This document shows positions 55,570 to 63,300 of a stretch of DNA of 64,000 nucleotides, one piece after another (position 1 is the stretch's first letter; each line of letters starts with the position of its first letter). Source of the stretch: Vibrio sp. S9_S30 (lineage in GTDB: Bacteria; Pseudomonadota; Gammaproteobacteria; Enterobacterales; Vibrionaceae); contig NZ_JAAUWT010000014.1 in the NCBI RefSeq assembly GCF_014694455.1, forward strand, positions 62,001-126,000. The letters are read 5' to 3'. Under the pieces are notes generated by a model that saw only the letters and a list, made by a program, of their open reading frames with translations, ran no database searches and was not told the origin of the DNA. A program made the position numbers and the translations under genes.

Positions 55570-55677
55570 GTAGGGTACAGAGGTAAGATGTTCTATCTTT
55601 CAGACCTTTTGTTTCACGTTATTGGATTAGGCTGATTCAGCCGCCCCAGTCAGTTTTTGACTGGGGCGTTTTTTATT
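55570..55677 (+). ncRNA. spf: Spot 42 small RNA
   Basis: GTAGGGTACAGAGGTAAGAT followed by GTTCTATCTTTCAGACCTTT copies E. coli Spot 42, and the 3' end CGCCCCAGTCAG...CTGGGGCGTTTTTTATT is its terminator. Position after polA and before engB is as in E. coli. Spot 42 represses catabolic mRNAs with Hfq and is itself repressed by cAMP-CRP. A TACATT -10-like box lies at 55557-55562. Confidence 0.96.
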
Positions 55678-56074
55678 GCATAAAAAACAATACACTGCTG
55701 TCAAAGTAAGCATATATTGCTTGTTTTCCACACGTAGTCTCATTTGTCCTCGGCATGCTTTTCAAAGCGTATCTGCCCATTTTTTTGTTGAATTATCCTT
55801 TCTTAATCAAGTTAATTATTTCGATTCCATGAGAATAAATGTCGTCAATGAATATTTAGTGTAGGGCTTTTTGTAGTAAAAAACCTTATTGTCAATAAGA
55901 TGTTTTTTGTAAAAAATTAAGCTTGATCTAAATTAAGTTACGGAAGACATGAAACAAGAGGTTTATGCAAATAAGCCCTGATAGGAAAAGGTGTCAGACG
56001 ACAAGGTTTTTACAAAAAGTAGAGAAAGACCTTGAGTTTTAGCGGGAGATCATGAATGCTTTTTAACTATAATA
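55678..56074. other. AT-rich gap after Spot 42
   Basis: No convincing gene. A 62-codon frame (55676-55864) begins in the Spot 42 terminator and has no ribosome site. Confidence 0.5.
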
Positions 56075-56128
56075 ATAATACCTCCTATTTCTCTCCCGTT
56101 GCCCCACCCAAGAGGTGGGGACTTTTGT
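56075..56128 (+). ncRNA. Candidate small RNA before engB
   Basis: A TATAAT box (56068-56073) is followed by the CU-rich CCTCCTATTTCTCTCCC and a terminator-like hairpin CCCCACC-CAAGA-GGTGGGG (56102-56120) with ACTTTTG. I recall that Aliivibrio has a second sRNA (VSsrna24) in this same gap downstream of Spot 42; this could be its counterpart. The -35 box is poor. The hairpin could also merely terminate engB on the other strand. Confidence 0.4.
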
Positions 56129-56150
56129 ATGTATGAGATAAAGTGACTTA

Positions 56151-56804
56151 TTATTCACCGGGTTGAATCGGGTATTCATCCTCTTGCATCTCTTCTATCA
56201 GTGCTGGAGCAAACCATTCATCCATCTTAGCTCTTAATTGGTCGACCCCAATGCCTTTCAAAGAAGAAAACACGTCTACTCTCACTTCACCACCATACGC
56301 TAACGCGGCTTCACGAATTTTTAGTAGTGTGGCTTTTCTTGCTCCGCTTTTCAGTTTGTCTGCTTTTGTCAGCAATACTTGAACTGGGATGCCGGAATCG
56401 ACAGCCCAGTAAATCAGTTGTTGATCCAAATCTTTCATTGGATGACGAATGTCCATCAGAACCACTAAGCCTTTAAGCGACTCACGTTTTTGAAGGTATT
56501 CACCTAGTGATTGCTGCCATTTCTTCTTCATTTCTAAAGGAACTTGAGCAAATCCATAGCCAGGAAGATCAACAATGTGGCAGTTGTCGTATACTTTAAA
56601 TAAGTTGATTAACTGAGTTCGACCTGGAGTTTTGCTGGTTTTTGCTAAACTTCTTTGGTTAGTTAGTCGATTTAGGGCACTGGACTTACCAGCGTTAGAG
56701 CGACCAGCAAACGCAACTTCTATTCCCTTATCCTCTGGCAAGTGACGTATGTCAGGGGCGCTGGTAATAAAATGTGTGTTCTGGTAATGAATTTTTGCGC
56801 TCAC
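56151..56804 (-). CDS. engB: Ribosome biogenesis GTPase EngB (YihA/YsxC)
   Basis: The 217-residue GTPase (E. coli 210) has SAPDIRHLP near residue 14, P-loop AGRSNAGKSS, switch DLPGYGFAQVP and TKADKLKSG. It takes part in large-subunit assembly. GTG 56804 is chosen because GGAG lies seven bases before; ATG 56816 has no ribosome site. It is divergent from the cytochrome c4 gene. Confidence 0.95.
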   Translation of the reverse strand: MSAKIHYQNTHFITSAPDIRHLPEDKGIEVAFAGRSNAGKSSALNRLTNQRSLAKTSKTPGRTQLINLFKVYDNCHIVDLPGYGFAQVPLEMKKKWQQSLGEYLQKRESLKGLVVLMDIRHPMKDLDQQLIYWAVDSGIPVQVLLTKADKLKSGARKATLLKIREAALAYGGEVRVDVFSSLKGIGVDQLRAKMDEWFAPALIEEMQEDEYPIQPGE

Positions 56805-56954
56805 TGTTAACTCCATCTCGTCTTTGTGTAGTCGATTGATTACTTTTTTGTGAATTTGTGTAAAATACCCTTGCTCGGCATAAGGTCGTTTTACTGTACC
56901 CATAGCCAACCACATTATGTGGTACTGGAAGCTTGATAATTATAATGGAATGTC

Positions 56955-57572
56955 ATGAAAAAATTAGTGCTAATCTTGAGTTTATTAGCCAGCTGCTCTG
57001 TATGGGCCCAAGGTAGTATTGAAGCTGGTAAAGCAAAATCTCTTACATGTGCGGCCTGCCACGGTGCAGACGGTAACAGTTTGATTCCAATTAATCCAAA
57101 ACTGGCTGGTCAGCATGCCAAATACCTTGAGAAACAGTTACAAGATCTCAGGTTAGGCGGGCAGACAGGCGGAAAGCAAGGTCGATATGATCCTGCTATG
57201 AGCGCCATGGCCGCTCCATTGTCGGACGAAGATATCGCAGATCTTGCTGCGTATTATTCGTCTCTTACAGCCGCAGAAGGCACCACTCCTGATGAAGTGG
57301 TCGATCGCGGAAAAGTACTGTATGCCGCTGGTGACATGCAACGTGGTATTACAGCATGTATTGCTTGCCATGGTCCTCGTGGTAACGGAACAGAGCTTTC
57401 AGGTTTCCCTAAAATATCGGGTCAACACCCTGACTACATCAAAGCTCAGTTGGTGAAATTTCGCTCTGGAGAACGCAGTAACGATATGAATGCAATGATG
57501 CGTGATATCGCGAAAAAGTTAACCGACGAAGACATCGACATACTGTCGAAATACATGGGCGGTTTGCATTAA
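56955..57572 (+). CDS. Dihaem cytochrome c4
   Basis: The 205-residue periplasmic protein has a signal peptide (cleavage after SVWA, residue 18) and two haem sites: CAACH (32-36) and CIACH (134-138), in two similar halves. Such proteins pass electrons toward terminal oxidases. A terminator follows. Position beside engB is usual in Vibrio and Pseudomonas. Confidence 0.94.
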   Translation: MKKLVLILSLLASCSVWAQGSIEAGKAKSLTCAACHGADGNSLIPINPKLAGQHAKYLEKQLQDLRLGGQTGGKQGRYDPAMSAMAAPLSDEDIADLAAYYSSLTAAEGTTPDEVVDRGKVLYAAGDMQRGITACIACHGPRGNGTELSGFPKISGQHPDYIKAQLVKFRSGERSNDMNAMMRDIAKKLTDEDIDILSKYMGGLH

Positions 57573-57611
57573 GCTTTCTTGAAGACAGCTCAATCTGTCC
57601 TCATTATGATC

Positions 57612-57640
57612 AAAAAGCGGCGATTTTATTGCCGCTTTTT
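57612..57640 (+). terminator. Terminator after cytochrome c4
   Basis: AAAAAGCGGC pairs with GCCGCTTTTT around a 9-base loop. Confidence 0.9.
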
Positions 57641-57756
57641 ACATTTCAATTCCACCGACCGCTCTTTTTACCACGATTATGCAGAAAGTGCTCAATAAAA
57701 CTCCACTCTAACCTCACTTTCTGGTATGTTTCGCATCCCTAACTGAGGATGCCTAC

Positions 57757-58407
57757 ATGCATGTATGTCCGCTCTGCGGCTCATCGCAGACTACCGACTA
57801 CTTTGAAGACCATTGTCGACGTTATCATCAATGTCAGCAATGCGAATTGGTGTTTGTTGATCCTACCCAGCGTTTGACCGCTGAGGAAGAAAAAACCATG
57901 TATGATCGGCACGAGAATGACCCTTTAGATGAAGGATACCGTCGTTTTTTGAGCCGAATGTCTGTGCCTATTGTTGAACGCGTCAAACCCCACTCGTATG
58001 GGTTGGATTTTGGTTGTGGACCTGGGCCAACGTTATCTCTCATGTTAGAAGAGAGCGGGCATACCGTTTCTCTTTACGATCTCTACTATTATCCTGATAA
58101 GACGGTACTCGATAGAGCGTATGATTTTGTAACTGCCACCGAGGTAATAGAGCATCTCTACCAACCTGATAAGGTGTGGCAGCAGTGGTTGAGTTTAGTC
58201 AAACCAGGTGGATGGCTTGGGCTAATGACCAAAATGGTGATCAGCCTTGAAGCGTTTGCTGGATGGCATTATAAAAATGATCTGACGCATGTGATCTTTT
58301 TTAGTCGTGCAACGTTTCAATACTTAGCGCGACGGGACGGGCTCCAACTCGAATTTATTGGCAATGATGTAATTTTACTGAGGAAACCCAGTAATGAGTC
58401 GAAGTAA
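57757..58407 (+). CDS. Class I SAM-dependent methyltransferase with zinc ribbon
   Basis: The 216-residue protein begins with two CxxC pairs (CPLCG near residue 4, CQQC near 27), a zinc-ribbon pattern. A SAM domain follows with GLDFGCGPGPT near 87, TATEVIEHL near 127 and LVKPGGWLGLMTKM near 148. The target is unknown. Its end overlaps the yihI start by 14 bases, so both are probably co-translated. Confidence 0.82.
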   Translation: MHVCPLCGSSQTTDYFEDHCRRYHQCQQCELVFVDPTQRLTAEEEKTMYDRHENDPLDEGYRRFLSRMSVPIVERVKPHSYGLDFGCGPGPTLSLMLEESGHTVSLYDLYYYPDKTVLDRAYDFVTATEVIEHLYQPDKVWQQWLSLVKPGGWLGLMTKMVISLEAFAGWHYKNDLTHVIFFSRATFQYLARRDGLQLEFIGNDVILLRKPSNESK

Positions 58408-58942
58408 AAAATCTAGAAAACCAGGTGCCGTAATCGGCGAGCCTGAAGTAATTGTAACGCGTAACCGCAGTGAGTCTGACATTGAAGGTCGATTGCGTAA
58501 GAAGGCGAAAAGACGCAAAGGTTTGAAGTCTGGCAGTCGTCATTCTGAAGCCTCTGAATCTAAGCACTCTGGCAGTGGTCAAAAACGGGATCCTCGCTTG
58601 GGCAGCAAGAAAAAGATTCCACTGATCATTGAACCAACGAAAAAGCCGACGAAGCAGGAACGTCGCCTTTCTGCTGAGCAAGAGCTTGAGATGTTGGAAA
58701 ATGATGCGCATCTAGCCGTATTATTAGACCGAATCGACGCGGGTGAAAGTTTGGGGAGAGGTTTACAGCAGTTCGTAGATGAAAAGCTGGATCGTATCGA
58801 AGTTCTGATGAATCAACTGGGGTTGATGGAACCAGAGATTGAGGAAGTGGAAGAAACGCTGGAAGCACCGACTAAAGCGAAATCTGACGATGATTTACTC
58901 TCTCAGTTCGAAGCTCTTGATATAGACAACTTGAAAGAATAA
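58394..58942 (+). CDS. yihI: Der GTPase-activating protein YihI
   Basis: The 182-residue protein has a basic, disordered N-terminus (SRSKKSRKPG, KKAKRRKGLKSG) and an acidic C-terminus ending in DLLSQFEALDIDNLKE, the YihI layout. In E. coli YihI stimulates Der GTPase and delays late ribosome assembly. DUF2489 gene and hemN follow, the usual gamma-proteobacterial order. Confidence 0.9.
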   Translation: MSRSKKSRKPGAVIGEPEVIVTRNRSESDIEGRLRKKAKRRKGLKSGSRHSEASESKHSGSGQKRDPRLGSKKKIPLIIEPTKKPTKQERRLSAEQELEMLENDAHLAVLLDRIDAGESLGRGLQQFVDEKLDRIEVLMNQLGLMEPEIEEVEETLEAPTKAKSDDDLLSQFEALDIDNLKE

Positions 58943-58953
58943 GCGAGAAGGTC

Positions 58954-59448
58954 ATGTCAGTAACCGTATTGGCTGTGATAGGTGGGCTCATTATTTTGGG
59001 TCTAGCTGTGTACGCAGGTTATCTTTTACTGCAACTTAAAAAGCAGAAGGAACGGCAAGCAAAGCATCAAGCACTGGCGATTGATAAGCGCAACGCTAAC
59101 ATTTTTGAAAATGTTGATACGCTATGTGCGGCGGGTATTCAAGGACAATGTGACCTTTCGGAAATCAGCATTCGTGTGTATTGCATCCTAGATTATGTGC
59201 AGGGTGACGATCGAATTGATTTTGACAAAGAGTACCCTGCTATTGCTGAGTTGTATCATGTTGTTAAGGATATGGCTCGCGGGGAAGATAGGCAAACACT
59301 GGCGAAGAAAGAGCGGATGCAACAGACTCTGGCTCGCCAGAAAGCAGAAGCCCGCTTAAATGATGCTATTGTTGAAGAGTTGAAAATACTCAAAGACAAG
59401 ATCAAACCGCTGAACAATCAGATCAATATCAATGTGATCACTTCCTGA
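58954..59448 (+). CDS. DUF2489-family membrane-anchored protein
   Basis: The 164-residue protein has one N-terminal membrane helix (about 3-25), a basic stretch (KKQKERQAKHQ) and a helical cytoplasmic part with ISIRVYCILDYV and FDKEYPAI. It belongs to a small family found next to yihI in marine gamma-proteobacteria. Function is unknown. It begins 11 bases after yihI, so one operon is likely. Confidence 0.8.
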   Translation: MSVTVLAVIGGLIILGLAVYAGYLLLQLKKQKERQAKHQALAIDKRNANIFENVDTLCAAGIQGQCDLSEISIRVYCILDYVQGDDRIDFDKEYPAIAELYHVVKDMARGEDRQTLAKKERMQQTLARQKAEARLNDAIVEELKILKDKIKPLNNQININVITS

Positions 59449-59471
59449 TTTATTGAGCATCGAGTGGATCG

Positions 59472-59491
59472 ACCCAGATTATACTCTGGGT
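59472..59491 (+). terminator. Weak terminator after the DUF2489 gene
   Basis: ACCCAGA pairs with TCTGGGT around a 6-base loop; the following tail is only partly T-rich. Confidence 0.45.
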
Positions 59492-59623
59492 TCTATCTCA
59501 GTTTGCGAGTGATCTCACTAGCACTTCTGAACATTTCTATTATTAAATCCGTTAGCGTATACCATCACTGTCATTGTGATATGGCAAAATACGCCCCTAA
59601 GCACTAAACCGGAAGCACAAAGC

Positions 59624-59677
59624 AATGCCGAGTCACACAACAATGTCGAGTCAAAAAACAATGTCGAGTGAGCAAAT
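59624..59677 (+). repeat. 18-bp tandem repeat, three copies, giving three hemN starts
   Basis: Units beginning AATGCCGAGTCACACAAC, AATGTCGAGTCAAAAAAC and AATGTCGAGTGAGCAAAT each carry an in-frame ATG. A GGAAG site precedes only the first. Confidence 0.85.
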
Positions 59678-61034
59678 TGTTTGGGATCAAACTGTATTAG
59701 ACAAATACAATTACTCAGGGCCGAGGTACACCTCTTATCCAACTGCGTTGGAATTTCATGAAGCCTATACCATTGCTGAGTTCGATATGGCTTGTGCGCA
59801 ATACCCAGAGCGCCCTCTGTCACTGTATGTGCATATTCCGTTTTGCCATAAGCTTTGTTACTACTGTGGGTGTAATAAAGTGATCACACGTCATCAGCAT
59901 AAAGCGGATGAATACTTAGATGTGCTAGAACATGAAATTCGACAGCGCGCTTCTTTACTCCATCACCGCCGTGTGACGCAATTGCACTTTGGAGGGGGCA
60001 CGCCAACCTTTTTAGATGAAGTTCAAATATCGCGCTTGATGTCTCTGCTTCGGGAAGAGTTTCAGTTTGACGCAAGTGCTGAAATCAGCATCGAAGTTGA
60101 CCCAAGAGAAATTGAGTTAGAGATGCTTGATCACCTGCGAGCGGAAGGGTTTAACCGTTTAAGCATTGGGGTTCAAGATTTCGATAAAGAAGTGCAAAAG
60201 TTGGTTAACCGAGAACAAGATGAGCAATTTATCATCGACATGGTTGAAAAAGCCAAACAGCTTGGTTTTCGTTCCACCAATCTGGATTTGATCTATGGTT
60301 TACCTAAACAAACCCAAGCCTCTTTCGCAAAAACATTAGAGCAAGTACTGAAAATGCAGCCGGGTCGTTTATCGGTGTTTAACTATGCTCATATGCCTCA
60401 GTTATTTGCGGCACAACGTAAGATCAAAGATGCCGATTTACCCACCCCAAGTGAGAAGATGGCGATTCTTCAGGATACCATCAGCACGTTGACGGGAGCA
60501 GGATACCAGTTCATTGGTATGGATCACTTTGCTCAACCCGACGACGAACTTGCCATCGCTCAACGAAACGGCGTTCTTCATCGTAATTTCCAGGGTTATA
60601 CCACACAGGGCGATTGTGATTTGGTTGGATTTGGGGTTTCTGCGATTTCTATGATTGGAGACAGCTACGCTCAAAATCAGAAAGAGCTAAAGAAATACTA
60701 TGCCCAAGTCAACGAGTTGCGTCATGCGTTATGGAAAGGTGTGTCACTGGATGCGGATGACTTGCTGAGACGCGAAGTCATAAAGCAACTGATCTGCAAC
60801 TTTAAACTGGATAAGACGTTCATTGAAAATGAATTTGATATTGAGTTTGACCGTTATTTCAAAGAAGACTTGGAATTGCTGCAAACTTTTATAAATGACA
60901 AATTAGTGGAAGTGAGTGATAGCGAAATTCGTGTTCAGTTGCGTGGGCGCCTGTTGATACGAAACATCTGCATGTGCTTCGATAAATATTTGCGAGTCAA
61001 AGCGCGTCAGCAGCAATTTTCGCGCGTCATCTAA
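59661..61034 (+). CDS. hemN: Oxygen-independent coproporphyrinogen III dehydrogenase HemN
   Basis: From the third ATG the 457-residue length equals E. coli HemN, and the start (SSEQIVWDQ) aligns with it. The radical SAM motif CHKLCYYC lies in YVHIPFCHKLCYYCGC near residue 60; also HFGGGTPTF and LSIGVQDF are seen. It decarboxylates two propionates in anaerobic haem synthesis. The start could equally be the first ATG (59625), adding 12 residues, since that one has the ribosome site. Confidence 0.95.
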   Translation: MSSEQIVWDQTVLDKYNYSGPRYTSYPTALEFHEAYTIAEFDMACAQYPERPLSLYVHIPFCHKLCYYCGCNKVITRHQHKADEYLDVLEHEIRQRASLLHHRRVTQLHFGGGTPTFLDEVQISRLMSLLREEFQFDASAEISIEVDPREIELEMLDHLRAEGFNRLSIGVQDFDKEVQKLVNREQDEQFIIDMVEKAKQLGFRSTNLDLIYGLPKQTQASFAKTLEQVLKMQPGRLSVFNYAHMPQLFAAQRKIKDADLPTPSEKMAILQDTISTLTGAGYQFIGMDHFAQPDDELAIAQRNGVLHRNFQGYTTQGDCDLVGFGVSAISMIGDSYAQNQKELKKYYAQVNELRHALWKGVSLDADDLLRREVIKQLICNFKLDKTFIENEFDIEFDRYFKEDLELLQTFINDKLVEVSDSEIRVQLRGRLLIRNICMCFDKYLRVKARQQQFSRVI

Positions 61035-61068
61035 ATCGGTTTGGCTGTGAGCTTTTAAAGGTTGGATA

Positions 61069-61092
61069 AGAAGGGGCATCATGCCCCTTTTG
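61069..61092. terminator. Terminator between hemN and the DUF2959 gene
   Basis: AAGGGGC pairs with GCCCCTT around ATCAT, followed by TTTGG, between convergent genes. Confidence 0.75.
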
Positions 61093-61158
61093 GTGTTTTG
61101 TGTTCGTTTTTTGCATTGAAGTGAACGTTATCTAGCGCGAGCTCGTTAGGAATTCAGT

Positions 61159-61794
61159 TTATTTGAGCTTTGCTAAAAATTTATCCGATTCAGCAATAGC
61201 CAATTTCATCTCTTGGATCGCCACCTCGATGTCCTTCTCTAAACTCATAAACTCACCTTTCAGTGATCCAATAGCGCTCGCATTCAAGTTGTGCTTCAAA
61301 TATAACGTGTTGTCTTGCAAGGTATTAAGCACAGGTTTCATTTTTTTCTCAGCCTGTTTCATTGCTCGCAACATGGTTTTGTATGATGCTTTGGTCTGTT
61401 TCAGCTTGGATTCACTATCACGGCGAAGTTTATTGTTGGTATAAAGATTGAGCTCTTCTGCCCATTCATCAAAAAGGGCGTCAGACACATCTTCAATGGA
61501 ACGGATTCGGCTGGAAACCGTTTCGGCCGCATCTACGCTGTCTTCATACTTGGCGTCGATTTTCTTATACATCGACTCCAAGTCACCGCCATCAAACTGA
61601 GTCAGAGCAGACAGCGCTTCAAGTGCACTAGAAAACTCCTCTTGAGCTTTTTGTTGTGCGGTTCTGGCATTTTCCACCCTATCGACCATGATGTCACGTT
61701 TATGAATGCCCACTTTCTCCATCGCTGAGTAATACGTGGATTGGCATCCAGTAATCAAAAATAAAGATATTGCCATAGCAAAAACAAAACGCAT
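61159..61794 (-). CDS. DUF2959-family lipoprotein
   Basis: The 211-residue protein has a lipoprotein signal with lipobox LITGC near residue 16 and a long helical body (e.g. EKVGIHKRDIMVDRVENAR near 27), matching the DUF2959 family of gamma-proteobacterial envelope proteins. Function is unknown. ATG 61794 with AAAGGAAAT upstream is chosen. It is divergent from yihY, 60 bp away. Confidence 0.82.
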   Translation of the reverse strand: MRFVFAMAISLFLITGCQSTYYSAMEKVGIHKRDIMVDRVENARTAQQKAQEEFSSALEALSALTQFDGGDLESMYKKIDAKYEDSVDAAETVSSRIRSIEDVSDALFDEWAEELNLYTNNKLRRDSESKLKQTKASYKTMLRAMKQAEKKMKPVLNTLQDNTLYLKHNLNASAIGSLKGEFMSLEKDIEVAIQEMKLAIAESDKFLAKLK

Positions 61795-61854
61795 TTGGAT
61801 TTCCTTTTCGTATAGAATTGGAAGAACTATGGACGACTTAACAAGGAGATACAA

Positions 61855-62712
61855 GTGAAGTTCGAAGAGATAACCGTTCATTCTCAACAATTTTTCCGCT
61901 ATCTGCTTGGACGCATGGGACACGATCGTTTAACCGTGAGTGCGGGGTACATGGCGTACATCACGTTATTATCGCTTGTTCCTATGTTGACCGTGTTGCT
62001 CTCAGTGCTTTCTACGTTTCCGGTGTTTGCCAATGCAGGCGATGTGCTTCAAGAGTTTGTGATTACTAATTTTGTGCCAGCTGCTGGCGCCGCCGTGAAG
62101 TCGGCACTGAATGACTTTGTTGCGAATACCGGGAAAATGACGGCAGTCGGTGGGGGATTTTTGTTTGTGGCAGCGTTAATGCTGATTTCCAACATTGATA
62201 AAAACTTGAACTATATTTGGCGTGTAGAAAAAAAACGCCGCCGCGTGTATTCGTTTTCCATGTATTGGATGGTGTTAACGCTAGGTCCGATTCTGGTAGG
62301 AACGTCTATTGCAGCAACGTCTTATGTGACGTCTCTCAATTTGATTGAAAGCGAGACCATATCGACGGTGTACTCAGAATTATTGAGTGGGTTGCCTTTT
62401 ATTTTATCTTTCTGTGCATTCATGGGGCTATACATGTTGGTGCCAAACAAGAAGGTAATGTTGAAAGATGCAGCGCTAGGCGCTCTCGTGGCTGCCATAC
62501 TGTTTGAACTGAGTAAAAAGGGCTTTGCTATGTATATCACTCAGTTCCCGTCTTACCAGCTTATTTACGGTGCATTGGCGGCCATACCGATTCTTTTTGT
62601 GTGGGTTTACCTCTGTTGGTTGATTGTTCTGGTAGGAGCAGAAGTGACGGCAAGCCTTGGAGAACGAGAATTGTGGTACCATACTGAGCCTGAAAATGAA
62701 GCAGAACAATAA
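61855..62712 (+). CDS. yihY: YihY/BrkB-family membrane protein
   Basis: The 285-residue protein has about six membrane helices and the YihY pattern: SAGYMAYITLLSLVPMLTVL near residue 30, NYIWRVEKKRR near 117. It was once annotated ribonuclease BN, a claim later withdrawn. Function is unclear. GTG 61855 follows AAGGAGATACAA. dtd follows 11 bases later. Confidence 0.92.
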   Translation: MKFEEITVHSQQFFRYLLGRMGHDRLTVSAGYMAYITLLSLVPMLTVLLSVLSTFPVFANAGDVLQEFVITNFVPAAGAAVKSALNDFVANTGKMTAVGGGFLFVAALMLISNIDKNLNYIWRVEKKRRRVYSFSMYWMVLTLGPILVGTSIAATSYVTSLNLIESETISTVYSELLSGLPFILSFCAFMGLYMLVPNKKVMLKDAALGALVAAILFELSKKGFAMYITQFPSYQLIYGALAAIPILFVWVYLCWLIVLVGAEVTASLGERELWYHTEPENEAEQ

Positions 62713-62723
62713 GGAATGGGTGG

Positions 62724-63158
62724 ATGATCGCCTTAATTCAAAGAGTCAGTGAGGCTGCAGTCCACGTCAATGGCGAATCCGTTGGCGAGATCAACAAAGG
62801 GATACTCATCCTGCTTGGTGTTGAAAAAGAAGACGACGAAGCCAAGGCTAAACGGCTGATGGAGCGTGTTTTAACCTACCGGATTTTTGACGATGATCAG
62901 GGGAAAATGAATCTGAATGTCCAAGAAGTGAACGGAAGTGTTTTAGTCGTGTCTCAATTTACATTACCAGCGGACACAAAAAAGGGGACGCGCCCGGGTT
63001 TCTCCAAAGGTGCCCATCCCGTTGAGGCAGAGCGTTTGTACGATTATTTCTCTGATCGATGCGCTGAAAAAATCAGTACAGAGCGAGGAAGGTTTGGTGC
63101 GGATATGAAAGTCTCATTGGTCAATGATGGACCGGTGACTTTCTGGCTACAAGTGTAG
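62724..63158 (+). CDS. dtd: D-aminoacyl-tRNA deacylase Dtd
   Basis: The 144-residue enzyme removes D-amino acids (and glycine mischarged on tRNA-Ala) from tRNA. MIALIQRVSEAAV at the start, SQFTLPADTKKGTRPGFS near residue 75 and the cis-Gly-Pro motif NDGPVTFWL at the end are all present. It forms an operon with yihY and probably yiiD, as in E. coli. Confidence 0.96.
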   Translation: MIALIQRVSEAAVHVNGESVGEINKGILILLGVEKEDDEAKAKRLMERVLTYRIFDDDQGKMNLNVQEVNGSVLVVSQFTLPADTKKGTRPGFSKGAHPVEAERLYDYFSDRCAEKISTERGRFGADMKVSLVNDGPVTFWLQV

Positions 63159-63236
63159 GGTTTGTTGACTTTTAGAACACAGTTTAATCGAGAAAGGTAA
63201 ACCGTCCCGAGCAAGATTATGCGTTCAATCTCCGTA

Positions 63237-63272
63237 CAAGCTTTCAATTTCAGTGCAAGCTTTCAATTTCAG
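63237..63272 (+). repeat. 19-bp tandem duplication upstream of yiiD
   Basis: CAAGCTTTCAATTTCAGTG (63237-63255) is followed by a second copy of its first 17 bases (63256-63272), about 30 bp before the yiiD start. Confidence 0.85.
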
Positions 63273-63300
63273 AAAGAGTGCTAACGAGCAAAGGAATTTC

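Noticed and set aside
55676..55864. 62-codon frame after Spot 42
   Set aside because: Starts inside the Spot 42 terminator, no ribosome site.
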